This document shows, piece after piece, positions 25,659 through 33,335 of a stretch of 64,000 nt of DNA. A program made the position numbers and the translations under genes. The stretch is from WTFY01 sp965205685 (GTDB lineage Bacteria; Pseudomonadota; Gammaproteobacteria; UBA4575), in NCBI GenBank assembly GCA_965205685.1, contig OZ242174.1, positions 558,001 through 622,000 on the forward strand, given 5' to 3'. The notes under the pieces were generated by a model. It ran no database searches, was not told where the DNA came from, and was given only the letters and a program-made list of their open reading frames with translations. Position 1 is the first letter of the stretch, and each line of letters starts with the position of its first letter.

Positions 25659-26528
25659 CTATTTGGCCAATTTCAGAAAATTGATCCTTTTGTGAAAGTT
25701 GAATCCACCGGAATTCCAGAAGCTCAATACATGCCACCAGTAGGTCCGGTAGTCTTCCTTCAGGTACAAGCGCAATAACTCCTGCTTTGGAATTCCGCAG
25801 ATGCTGAATCTTGCTAGGCACTTGATGTCGAAAAATCGCTTTAGTACGGGGGTCATTGTGCGCGAGAGCGTACAGCGATCATTGTCAATCAGGGTAAATC
25901 TGGCTTTCATGATGTCTTCGACACTGAGCTCGGCAATGTCCTGATGGGTTAGGTCTGTCAGTATGTTGCGATCATGCGGATCGTCATGGCGTATGTTACC
26001 CGCATGAATCTTTTTGACGATTTCAACGCATCGGTTTGCAATCGCTTCTACCAGAGCATCTTTGCCCTGGCCCCCCGACTGCAGAATATGCCTGCACAAC
26101 TCCGATACAGTAAGTTCACTTTCGACTTTTTGGTATAGCAAATAACTTTTGCGGTTCAGCCAGGATGATTTGAAAGTCCAGTGCGCGATAGGTTTTATGG
26201 TGTCAACACCGGCCTGCTGGAGTCGCAAGCTGCCAATATAACCTCTGTAGTTATAGTCTTTAAACAGGCCTGTTAAAAACAGGTTCACCCTCCTGGCAAG
26301 TTTGTAGTTCCGGCTGATCTGTGAAACTTTCATGATTACACGACAGTTGGCAGGCTCGTAATCAAAGGAGTACAGCTGGTTTCTTTTCCTGCCTTTATCG
26401 TCAAGCCGGAGCTGGGCAATCTCATACTCCAAAAACTGTTTTTCCTGTATCCATTTCTCCGTCAGACTGCAGGATGGCACAGCTTTGTTAATCACGAATT
26501 TGCCATGCGGATAAGACTGCCTCTTCAT
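25659..26528 (-). CDS. Lipopolysaccharide kinase-like protein (InaA/WaaP type)
   Basis: Protein-kinase-fold family usually phosphorylating LPS core sugars; substrate unknown. In 289 residues one sees a nucleotide-binding lysine-containing region near the N-terminus, a kinase catalytic-loop motif HDDPHDRNIL near residue 180 (Asp and Asn as in HxDxxxxN) and a metal-binding LIDNDRC near 215. The start is uncertain: ATG 26528 is used, but the frame opens at 26585. It is convergent with hldE and divergent from the next kinase-like gene. Base composition is clearly more AT-rich than hldE, hinting at lateral acquisition. Heptose or Kdo kinase activity is possible but not shown. Confidence 0.7.
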   Translation of the reverse strand: MKRQSYPHGKFVINKAVPSCSLTEKWIQEKQFLEYEIAQLRLDDKGRKRNQLYSFDYEPANCRVIMKVSQISRNYKLARRVNLFLTGLFKDYNYRGYIGSLRLQQAGVDTIKPIAHWTFKSSWLNRKSYLLYQKVESELTVSELCRHILQSGGQGKDALVEAIANRCVEIVKKIHAGNIRHDDPHDRNILTDLTHQDIAELSVEDIMKARFTLIDNDRCTLSRTMTPVLKRFFDIKCLARFSICGIPKQELLRLYLKEDYRTYWWHVLSFWNSGGFNFHKRINFLKLAK

Positions 26529-26636
26529 GCTGGAGCGGTTTTTTGGGTGCGTTATAATGGCTTGGTAGGCTACGGGCGAGCGCATCCCGAAGTTTACAAT
26601 CCCACCTAAACAAGATCAAAAGATGCCAGCTTCGTC

Positions 26637-27314
26637 ATGATCAAGTCGAAAACAACAAGTACTTTGAGGGCGCGCGAGGTGGAGGTGCAGCAAGCCATAA
26701 TCTTGCCGGATGAGATACAAGTGGGAGACTTCCTTGGCAGGGGTCGACGCTCTTTTTCCTACAGAGGTGTATACGAGGGAAAGGATGTCGTCATCAAGGT
26801 GTACAGGAAAGAGTTCGTCGAAAAGTATGAACGAAAATGCAGCGTTGACATTGCAGAGTTTGAATTCGAACGCAACGCAACCTTGTATGACGTTGATGAA
26901 ATCAAGCCCTATATTGCAACACCGTACCGGGTTTTCTCACGCCACAGTGGTTTCACGCATTCATTCGTACAGGAATACATTGATGGCATCACGCTCAGGC
27001 AGTTGATTGCCCAATCAGGATGTCTCCCTGAAGAAGTGCTAAAAGCTGGTTACAAGATTGTCAGAGCTGCCGAAGCATGTGGGATCCATGATATGGACAT
27101 CTTTGAAGAAAATGTTTTGGCAATCCAAAGTGCAGGAATCTGGATGCCGAAATTATATGATTTCAATATGCTGCCGCAGCACATAAGCCCGCCCAACGTC
27201 TTCGTTGCATTGGGCATCAAGATGGGATTGAGCAGGAAGTCGCGCAGGGACTACAGGAATTTGAGAAACTGGAAACGGTCAGGCGAGCAACAGCGCTCGG
27301 CCAGCAAAAATTGA
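26637..27314 (+). CDS. Kinase-fold protein resembling YrbL family
   Basis: Function unknown. In 225 residues the N-lobe shows a glycine loop VGDFLGRGRRSFSY near 29-42 and the lysine VVIKVYRKEF near 51-60. The C-lobe shows HDMDIFEENVLA near 152 and a metal-site-like KLYDFNM near 172, all in the order of a protein-kinase-like phosphotransferase of the YrbL type. The tail after residue 195 is rich in Arg, Lys and Ser. It is divergent from the WaaP-like gene (108 bases apart), and its stop lies just before the start of a membrane-protein gene. AT-rich composition is shared with neighbours. Confidence 0.62.
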   Translation: MIKSKTTSTLRAREVEVQQAIILPDEIQVGDFLGRGRRSFSYRGVYEGKDVVIKVYRKEFVEKYERKCSVDIAEFEFERNATLYDVDEIKPYIATPYRVFSRHSGFTHSFVQEYIDGITLRQLIAQSGCLPEEVLKAGYKIVRAAEACGIHDMDIFEENVLAIQSAGIWMPKLYDFNMLPQHISPPNVFVALGIKMGLSRKSRRDYRNLRNWKRSGEQQRSASKN

Positions 27315-27319
27315 AGGGC

Positions 27320-28018
27320 ATGGAGAAAAATCTGCACAAGTTGGTCTGGCTGGTAATCCCAGTCGTTATTTTCCTTGTACCCTATCTGTCACGCATGGGT
27401 GGCGAGGGTGCCGATTTATATCTATACGGAGAAAATGGTTGGATAGAAATTCTGACCGTAGTTTTTCTTCTCATTGCGATTCTCTTCGGCGTGATGTTTT
27501 TGTTGCTGCGCAGGGTGCCAGGCCATGGCTGGGTATTGTGGTGGATGGGGATGATGGTACTCGGCTCCATATATTTTGCCGGGGAAGAGATAAGTTGGGG
27601 ACAGCATATCTTCGGATGGGAAGCCTCCGAATACTGGCAAAGCCTTAATGATCAGGGCGAAACCAATTTGCATAATACCGGCCCTTTGTTTGACCAGGTG
27701 CCAAGAACGCTCTTGTCAGTTGCAGCACTGGTTGGAGGAGTTTTGGTGCCATTGTATTTTTTCCTTACGAAACGATATCCAGGCAAGGAGTCACTGCACT
27801 ACTGGCTTTGGCCAACGTATGAATGTGCACCTGCTGCTTTATTTTCGATACTGGTATCTTGGCATGAGAAAGTGTATAGAATTTTGGATGTCGAGATACC
27901 CGTTGTGCTGGATGTGCGTGCAGGGGAGGTAAAGGAAAGTTTTTTGGCGCTGTTCATCATGGTTTACGTGATGTCGATTTGGTACAGAAGCCGCAATTTG
28001 TCGCAGCAGGACAGCTAG
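27320..28018 (+). CDS. Integral membrane protein of unknown function
   Basis: Not recognised. About six hydrophobic segments in 232 residues are visible: near residues 7-22, 43-64, 71-90, 125-146, 158-176 and 202-220. The loop after the third segment holds acidic and aromatic residues in GEEISWGQHIFGWE followed by NDQGETNLHNTG, the most distinctive part, which looks like a conserved functional site facing one side of the membrane. I use ATG 27320; a TTG at 27311 overlapping the stop of the kinase-like gene is also possible. Its tight linkage to the kinase-like gene suggests a joint role in envelope modification (inference). Confidence 0.65.
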   Translation: MEKNLHKLVWLVIPVVIFLVPYLSRMGGEGADLYLYGENGWIEILTVVFLLIAILFGVMFLLLRRVPGHGWVLWWMGMMVLGSIYFAGEEISWGQHIFGWEASEYWQSLNDQGETNLHNTGPLFDQVPRTLLSVAALVGGVLVPLYFFLTKRYPGKESLHYWLWPTYECAPAALFSILVSWHEKVYRILDVEIPVVLDVRAGEVKESFLALFIMVYVMSIWYRSRNLSQQDS

Positions 28019-28033
28019 GAGCAACATTTCCCG

Positions 28034-28059
28034 AAAAAACAAAACCCAGTCGCTGGGCT
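28034..28059 (-). terminator. Rho-independent terminator after the first FkbM gene
   Basis: On the minus strand a short stem CCCAG/CTGGG with loop CGA (28045-28057, extendable by two pairs) is followed directly by TTTTGTTTTTT. This is a textbook intrinsic terminator for the methyltransferase gene ending at 28096. The plus strand lacks a U-tract, so the membrane-protein gene is not served by it. Confidence 0.75.
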
Positions 28060-28095
28060 CTCAGCTAATGCAGGGCTAAGGTTTGTGAAATGTCT

Positions 28096-28776
28096 TCAGG
28101 GATTTCTGGCCATTAGCACATCGCATTCGATCAAGGAAACCTCATCCCTCAAAATAGGGAACCACCCACTGGGGTAAAACCCTGCCTCGGCATATGCCGC
28201 CAATGCAGTCAGATAATCGGGCATGCCCTCATATAAGGCGTGAATCGACAGCTCCGCCTGCATAGTCTGAACTGCCTTCAAGGTCTCTCGGGCTCCAGCA
28301 AATACTCTCAGGTCATATCCTTGGGTATCCATTTTCAGGTGAATCCTGCTCGTATCGTCACATGGGAGATCAGCGAATATGGCATCCAGCGTCTTGATAC
28401 TAACGGACAATGACTCGTCGACACTGGATTTCTTTTGGAGAAAATTCCTGCAGTACGCACTCGGTTCAAGAAAGGATGAAAGGCCTCGGCCGTGCAGGAC
28501 ATTCAAAGCATGTGAGCCTGGGCTATCTCCCAGAGCAAAGTTGTATATGTGCCAATTCGCATCATGTTTTGAACGTTTTTCAAGAAGATTGAAGGTGTCT
28601 GCAAGCGGTTCAAACGACAGGATTGTCCCCTTAAATCCGAGTTTCCTAAGCAAGGATCCAAACTGTCCTCTGTTGGCCCCAACATCAAGAACGGTGTCAA
28701 TATGGTGCGCGCGCAGAAGATTAATCAGGTGCCGGTTAAACAGCACCTTATAAGCTTTCCGTGTGAAATCATACAT
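28096..28776 (-). CDS. FkbM-family methyltransferase (first of two)
   Basis: Predicted S-adenosylmethionine O-methyltransferase, probably acting on a sugar or other envelope polymer. The 226 residues contain SAM motif I VLDVGANRGQFG near 29-40, the acidic FEPL after strand 2, and the FkbM hallmark LKMDTQGYDLRVFAGA near residue 147. No signal peptide, so cytoplasmic. It ends at an intrinsic terminator and is preceded by 113 bases of non-coding DNA after the second FkbM gene, so it may have its own promoter. Substrate cannot be read from the sequence. Confidence 0.8.
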   Translation of the reverse strand: MYDFTRKAYKVLFNRHLINLLRAHHIDTVLDVGANRGQFGSLLRKLGFKGTILSFEPLADTFNLLEKRSKHDANWHIYNFALGDSPGSHALNVLHGRGLSSFLEPSAYCRNFLQKKSSVDESLSVSIKTLDAIFADLPCDDTSRIHLKMDTQGYDLRVFAGARETLKAVQTMQAELSIHALYEGMPDYLTALAAYAEAGFYPSGWFPILRDEVSLIECDVLMARNP

Positions 28777-28889
28777 AAGTCAGATATTGCCACACGGCCG
28801 TGTGGTGATTCTCCTGCTGGTTCTTTGAATCAGAATGATGACAGAACCCAAACAAACAGAACGGCTACAATTCGCCGACTTCTATCCAC

Positions 28890-29738
28890 TCAATCTTTTG
28901 GTCCTACGGCAGGAAAGACAGACTCTTCGGGCTTGCATAAGATATCGTAATGTTGCCACTCATTGAGGTTATCCTCGGTCAGCAGCGGTCCGGCTCCGAT
29001 CGGTTCGTCTACTATCTTGTACACAAGATAGCCAAGCTCCAGAAAAAAAGATAGCAGTTCTTTGCGGTATCTCGTATCCGTTCTTTTGAATACTTCAGCC
29101 TTGATGATCGGTTTGCAAGTTTTGATGATGTTACGTACCGACCGCAGAATATACAAATCATAACCCTCGGCATCCACCTTGATAAATTTTAATTGGGGCA
29201 GATGCTCCGCATAATCTTCGTGCAGTTCTTTTTCCAGATCGACACAAAATACCTCCAGCGTGAAAGGGTGCCCATGTTTGATAGCAGGGATATTTTCGTG
29301 GCGTCCTCCATTGCAAAAGCCAGCATCTGAGTATTCAAATTTCATAAACCCTTCATAGGTGCCGGCAGCAGCCATCATGGTTTTTATATTGGCGACATGG
29401 TTGTTTGCCCGGGCATTTTTTTCCAGGACATGGTAGACGTACGGGTTGGGTTCAAGTGCCAGTGCGCAACCTTCAACACCTGCAGCCACTGCCATGGGCA
29501 GGGTCGTGTCTCCGGTTTGTGCGCCGATGTCAATACAAAAATCACCTTCCTTCAAAATCTCGCGATACGCATCTACCATTTGAGCCGTGACAGTTTTCTT
29601 TGCTTCATTGCGGTGTGGGTGCGACCAGCAAGCAAAATGAACCGTGTTGCCACCCAGGTCAACGTCGTGGATTTCATAGGTGTAATGTTTGGACCTTCCG
29701 CGGAAACCTAGGAACTGAAACACATTTTTGATCTTCAT
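28890..29738 (-). CDS. FkbM-family methyltransferase (second of two)
   Basis: Predicted SAM-dependent methyltransferase. In 282 residues motif I reads FCIDIGAQTGDTTLPMA near 67, the acidic ALEPNPYVY follows near 93, and the FkbM signature is FIKVDAEGYDLYILRS near 187. An N-terminal region of about 60 residues precedes the fold. I start at ATG 29738; a TTG at 29756 is an alternative. It is not a close copy of the FkbM gene downstream, so the two are probably not a recent duplication. Context: LPS core block. Confidence 0.8.
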   Translation of the reverse strand: MKIKNVFQFLGFRGRSKHYTYEIHDVDLGGNTVHFACWSHPHRNEAKKTVTAQMVDAYREILKEGDFCIDIGAQTGDTTLPMAVAAGVEGCALALEPNPYVYHVLEKNARANNHVANIKTMMAAAGTYEGFMKFEYSDAGFCNGGRHENIPAIKHGHPFTLEVFCVDLEKELHEDYAEHLPQLKFIKVDAEGYDLYILRSVRNIIKTCKPIIKAEVFKRTDTRYRKELLSFFLELGYLVYKIVDEPIGAGPLLTEDNLNEWQHYDILCKPEESVFPAVGPKD

Positions 29739-29838
29739 CTTATGTTTCGTACTCAATCATGCTCATCTTGGTACAGGTATCTATAAACCCATCCTTGTTT
29801 TGCTGGAAGACATAACCACAGGTTCTACTGTGTGTCTG

Positions 29839-30228
29839 TCAGTAATCCTCATATGATTTTTCTTCCATGATGTCCGAGCCGAGCAGGACGTTGATCTCTT
29901 TCTTGGTAGCTGCACGCTTGTCGTTTTGCACGTACACGGAACGTGCCAGTTCTACGAATTCCTGATCAAATTCTTTTCGTGCTTCCTTGATGCGAATCCT
30001 GTCTTCTATCGTCCAAAGATCCATGTTTGTCGTCTTGAGGGATCGCTTAAGCGTACGCACGGCATCACTGTCCATGGAAGTCTGATCCCAGACCTGGCCG
30101 AGCAAATCCAGTTCTGTTTTAACGTTGTGCAATTTTTTACTGTCGGAAATCTGCTCGGTTTTGATTTCCAGTATGGTAATTTTGTCCAGTAACTCGCCTG
30201 GTGATATAGGTATGCAGATATTTTCCAT
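29839..30228 (-). CDS. DUF6165-like protein
   Basis: Function unknown. The 129-residue protein begins with IPISPGELLDKITILEIKTEQI, the pattern I recall for DUF6165, a small family often found next to LPS glycosyltransferases. The rest is helical and charged, without a signal peptide or membrane segment. It lies 23 bases after the family 9 glycosyltransferase gene on the same strand and is probably cotranscribed. A supporting role in core assembly is only inferred from this linkage. Confidence 0.7.
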   Translation of the reverse strand: MENICIPISPGELLDKITILEIKTEQISDSKKLHNVKTELDLLGQVWDQTSMDSDAVRTLKRSLKTTNMDLWTIEDRIRIKEARKEFDQEFVELARSVYVQNDKRAATKKEINVLLGSDIMEEKSYEDY

Positions 30229-30251
30229 AACACGAATTCAGTATTGGTGAT

Positions 30252-31292
30252 CTATTGATGGTTGCTGAGAATGTCCAGCCTGGAAGTTACCTCGTCCACG
30301 GTGATCAGGTCCATGACCCCGGGATATTCCAGCTTTGTACCCCATTTTAATTCATTTCTGGATTTGTTTTTGAAAGCCTGTGCTGCGGCTCCATACTTGT
30401 CTACACACCACTGCTGGCTGAAGTAGGGGCCGCTACGCTTGGGGTTGCTAGCCGCATAGAGTCCGATGACCGGCGTGCCAAGTCCGGTTGCAAGATGTGC
30501 AGGACCGGAATCAGGCGAGATGATGACATCTGCACCCTGCAGCAGGGCAAGAAATTTCTTCAAGGTATCTTTGCCAATCAGGTTCAAGGCCTTCATCTGC
30601 ATGCAGGCTTCAATTTCCTGCCCCATCTGAAGCTCTGTCGGGGATCTCCCGCCGCAGAGTATGACCTGGGCATCGAGTGAGCGGACGGCATGATCGGCAG
30701 CCGCTGCATAGCGTTCTGCTCGCCAGTTTCTGAGCGGGTGGCTTGAGCAGGGACTGATAATCACCTTGAAGCGATCATCTTCCAGATGCTCTTGTGCGAA
30801 TTGATAGGCACTGTCCGGGATGTTGTACTCCCAGCGCATATCGCGGTCTGGCAGACCGATGTGTTCGATGAAGCTGAAAAAGCTGTCGAGGACGTGCTGT
30901 TGCGCTACCGGCTTTATATGGTGATGAACAAAAAAAGAATGCAGGTCCTTGGAGCGCGCCTTGTCGTATCCGAGTTTCAGATCCGCATTTATGAGTGTGC
31001 TGAGGACGTTGGCTCTCAGTGAGACCTGGGCGCAGAGCAGTACGTCAAATTTCCGGTGCCGGGTTTGCCGGGCAATGGAACGATAAGCGCCCAGCCCCTT
31101 TGTCTTGTCAAACTTGATAAACTCAATTCCGGAAATGTCACCGACCAGTTTGGCCTCGTGATTTCCGATGATCCAGGTAAGTTCAGCATCAGGCCAGTAT
31201 TTCTGGATCGTGCGTACAACCGGTACCATATGCGTGACATCTCCAATCGCGGAGAGTCGCAGGATACAAATGGATGTTGGTGAGCTGCCCAT
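30252..31292 (-). CDS. Family 9 glycosyltransferase (heptosyltransferase-like)
   Basis: Predicted to transfer heptose or another sugar from ADP-heptose-type donors to the LPS core. The 346 residues have N-terminal ICILRLSAIGDVTHMVPVVRTIQ, the middle SSHPLRNWRAERYA and the C-terminal donor-binding SPDSGPAHLATGLGTPVIGLYAASNPKRSGPY near 265. ATG 31292 is preferred over a frame opening at 31325, since the conserved strand begins right after it. It is divergent from kdkA (44 bases apart). Resemblance is to WaaC/HepI-type enzymes; waaF is separate at 35.8 kb, so this may supply the first heptose. Confidence 0.82.
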   Translation of the reverse strand: MGSSPTSICILRLSAIGDVTHMVPVVRTIQKYWPDAELTWIIGNHEAKLVGDISGIEFIKFDKTKGLGAYRSIARQTRHRKFDVLLCAQVSLRANVLSTLINADLKLGYDKARSKDLHSFFVHHHIKPVAQQHVLDSFFSFIEHIGLPDRDMRWEYNIPDSAYQFAQEHLEDDRFKVIISPCSSHPLRNWRAERYAAAADHAVRSLDAQVILCGGRSPTELQMGQEIEACMQMKALNLIGKDTLKKFLALLQGADVIISPDSGPAHLATGLGTPVIGLYAASNPKRSGPYFSQQWCVDKYGAAAQAFKNKSRNELKWGTKLEYPGVMDLITVDEVTSRLDILSNHQ

Positions 31293-31336
31293 ATCGAGTG
31301 AGTTGAAGCCGAGGAACAACCGCAAAAGCAGTATCC

Positions 31337-32074
31337 ATGGATTCGCTTGAATTCAACCGCTATGGTAACGACATTGTTGCCTACAACAAAAGCCTGTATT
31401 CCGAATTCCAGGTTGATTTGTTTCGTCCTGAATTCCTTTCTTCTGATCCGGCCCTGCGTTACAGGCGGCTGTTGCCTGCCGATATCAAGGGCCGGCAAGG
31501 GTTGCACCTGTTTACCTACCACCAGAAGGATCTGGTATTGCGGCACTATTACCGCGGCGGTGCGGTAGCCAGGTTCATCAGCGACAGCTATCTCTGGCTT
31601 GGACTGCACAGGACCCGGGCAATTGGTGAACTGCAGACCCTGTGTACCCTGCGGCAGTTGAATCTGCCTGTGCCGACCCCGGTTGCCGCCCATGTGCGAA
31701 AAGAGGGGTGTACCTACCGCGCAGATATCGTGACCCGGCTTATCCCGGAGACACAGTCACTGAGTTCCAAGCTGGCAAAAAATTCTCTCTCGGCCGAAAC
31801 CTGGCGCAGGATCGGGGCTGTGATCAGGCAGTTTCACGACAACAACTGCAACCATGCTGACCTGAACGCACACAATGTTCTGCTCGACGAGAAAGAGTCC
31901 GTGTTTCTGGTCGATTTTGACCGGGCAGTGGTTGGCAAAAACACCGGCACTACCGGGAAAAAGAATCTGGCCAGACTGCAGCGATCTTTGCTCAAGCTCA
32001 AAAAAAGGGAGCTTTCATTTCATTATTCCGGGCAGGATTTTCAATCCTTGATGCAAGGCTACAACACGAACTAG
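31337..32074 (+). CDS. kdkA: 3-deoxy-D-manno-octulosonic acid kinase
   Basis: Phosphorylates the Kdo residue of lipid A-Kdo, ATP dependent, on the inner face of the inner membrane. In 245 residues: HLFTYHQKDLVLRHYYRGG near 57-75 (nucleotide-binding region), FHDNNCNHADLNAHNVLLD near 167-185 (catalytic Asp and Asn) and LVDFDRA near 195. This fits KdkA of Haemophilus type, where a single Kdo is phosphorylated. Its stop shares the palindrome CTAG with the convergent waaA stop. The neighbouring waaA supplies its substrate. Confidence 0.85.
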   Translation: MDSLEFNRYGNDIVAYNKSLYSEFQVDLFRPEFLSSDPALRYRRLLPADIKGRQGLHLFTYHQKDLVLRHYYRGGAVARFISDSYLWLGLHRTRAIGELQTLCTLRQLNLPVPTPVAAHVRKEGCTYRADIVTRLIPETQSLSSKLAKNSLSAETWRRIGAVIRQFHDNNCNHADLNAHNVLLDEKESVFLVDFDRAVVGKNTGTTGKKNLARLQRSLLKLKKRELSFHYSGQDFQSLMQGYNTN

Positions 32075-33330
32075 CGCAACTGAAGTATCGGCTGCAGATG
32101 CCTGAGGTAGCTGTTCAGCACACTGGCCTTGCGCCGGACAAACTGCTGTGCATTTTCCCCGTACTGGTTCCGTGCTCCTGCATTGTCCAGCAGGTGTGCC
32201 AGTTGAAGCCCCAGTTCCCGGTTGTCAGAAACCTGGACGAGTGCGCCTGCCTCTTTCAGTTCTTTTGTCTCCAGTGCAAAGTTGTCAGTATGCGGTCCCA
32301 CGACCGTGCACTTGCCAAAGCCTGCAGGTTCCAGGAGGTTGTGACCCCCACGGGAGATCAAAGAGCCACCTACGAATACCAGTGTGGCTTCACTGAAAAA
32401 TCCGTCCAGCTGGCCCAGCGCATCGATGATGTAAATGTCGGTCCGTTCTGCAGCGCCATCCCGTTGGCTGTGCAAACTCACCGTCCAGTTTTCCTGCTGC
32501 AACTGATGGCGCAGGGCCTGGCTTCGCTCCGGGTATCTCGGTGCGATCACCAGCAGATGATTTTTCTCTTGCAGCAGTGGCAGGTGCTGTGCCAGTTGCA
32601 GTTCCTCGTCTTCGTGTGTGGAGACCGCCAGCAAGAAGGGGTATTTGAAAGCAGTGCTGCAGGAGGACTTGCCGGTGCGGGCCGCAGCATATTTCAGGTT
32701 GCCGGTAACATGCGTGCTATGGGGCTCGGCTCCGAGATCCAGAAATCTCAAGCGGTCTTCCTCGGAACGTGCCAGAACCAGGCTCAGGTTTTTCAGCGAA
32801 GCCTGCTGTTCGTTCTTGAAAAACCTGCTGGCCCGCAGCGTCTTTTCAGACAATCTCCCGTTGACAATGGCAATACCGATACCTTTTTTTGCCGTCTGAA
32901 AAAACAAGGTCGGCCAGATTTCGGTTTCCATGACCAGTACGCTGATCGGACGTATGCGCATCAACAGCCGGTTAACTGCAAACGGGTAATCAAGCGGCAT
33001 GTATACATGTGTGATTCTTTCATCCGCCTGTTCGGATACCAGTTTTGCGGCAGTGGGTGTGTTGGTGGAAATCATCAGGTGGTAGTCCGGGTATTGCTCC
33101 CGCAGCCTGAAGATCAAAGGTTTTGCAGCGTTGAACTCGCCCACCGAGGCGCAATGGATCAGGACAGAGGGAGCTTGTACAGGCGGGTAACCGAAGCCGA
33201 AACGTTGCAGCAGGTAGCGCCATCCCCCATCTTTCACAGCCCGGTACACCGTGTAGGTGATCGCGACAGGAACCAGGAGAAGTATCAGCGCCCTGTATCG
33301 CAGGGTGGTGCGATGAAGCGGTTTCGACAT
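32071..33330 (-). CDS. waaA: 3-deoxy-D-manno-octulosonic acid transferase
   Basis: Adds Kdo from CMP-Kdo to lipid IVA. The 419-residue GT30 protein has an N-terminal membrane anchor (about 9-27), catalytic-site HCASVGEFNAAKPL near residue 60, METEIWPTLFF near 120, and donor-binding GGSLISRGGHNLLEPAGFGK near 315. ATG 33330 fits the anchor; a frame from 33348 reaches into tolC. It follows tolC after 5 bases on the same strand. The presence of kdkA suggests this WaaA may transfer only one Kdo, as in Haemophilus (inference). Confidence 0.93.
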   Translation of the reverse strand: MSKPLHRTTLRYRALILLLVPVAITYTVYRAVKDGGWRYLLQRFGFGYPPVQAPSVLIHCASVGEFNAAKPLIFRLREQYPDYHLMISTNTPTAAKLVSEQADERITHVYMPLDYPFAVNRLLMRIRPISVLVMETEIWPTLFFQTAKKGIGIAIVNGRLSEKTLRASRFFKNEQQASLKNLSLVLARSEEDRLRFLDLGAEPHSTHVTGNLKYAAARTGKSSCSTAFKYPFLLAVSTHEDEELQLAQHLPLLQEKNHLLVIAPRYPERSQALRHQLQQENWTVSLHSQRDGAAERTDIYIIDALGQLDGFFSEATLVFVGGSLISRGGHNLLEPAGFGKCTVVGPHTDNFALETKELKEAGALVQVSDNRELGLQLAHLLDNAGARNQYGENAQQFVRRKASVLNSYLRHLQPILQLR

Positions 33331-33335
33331 GCAGG

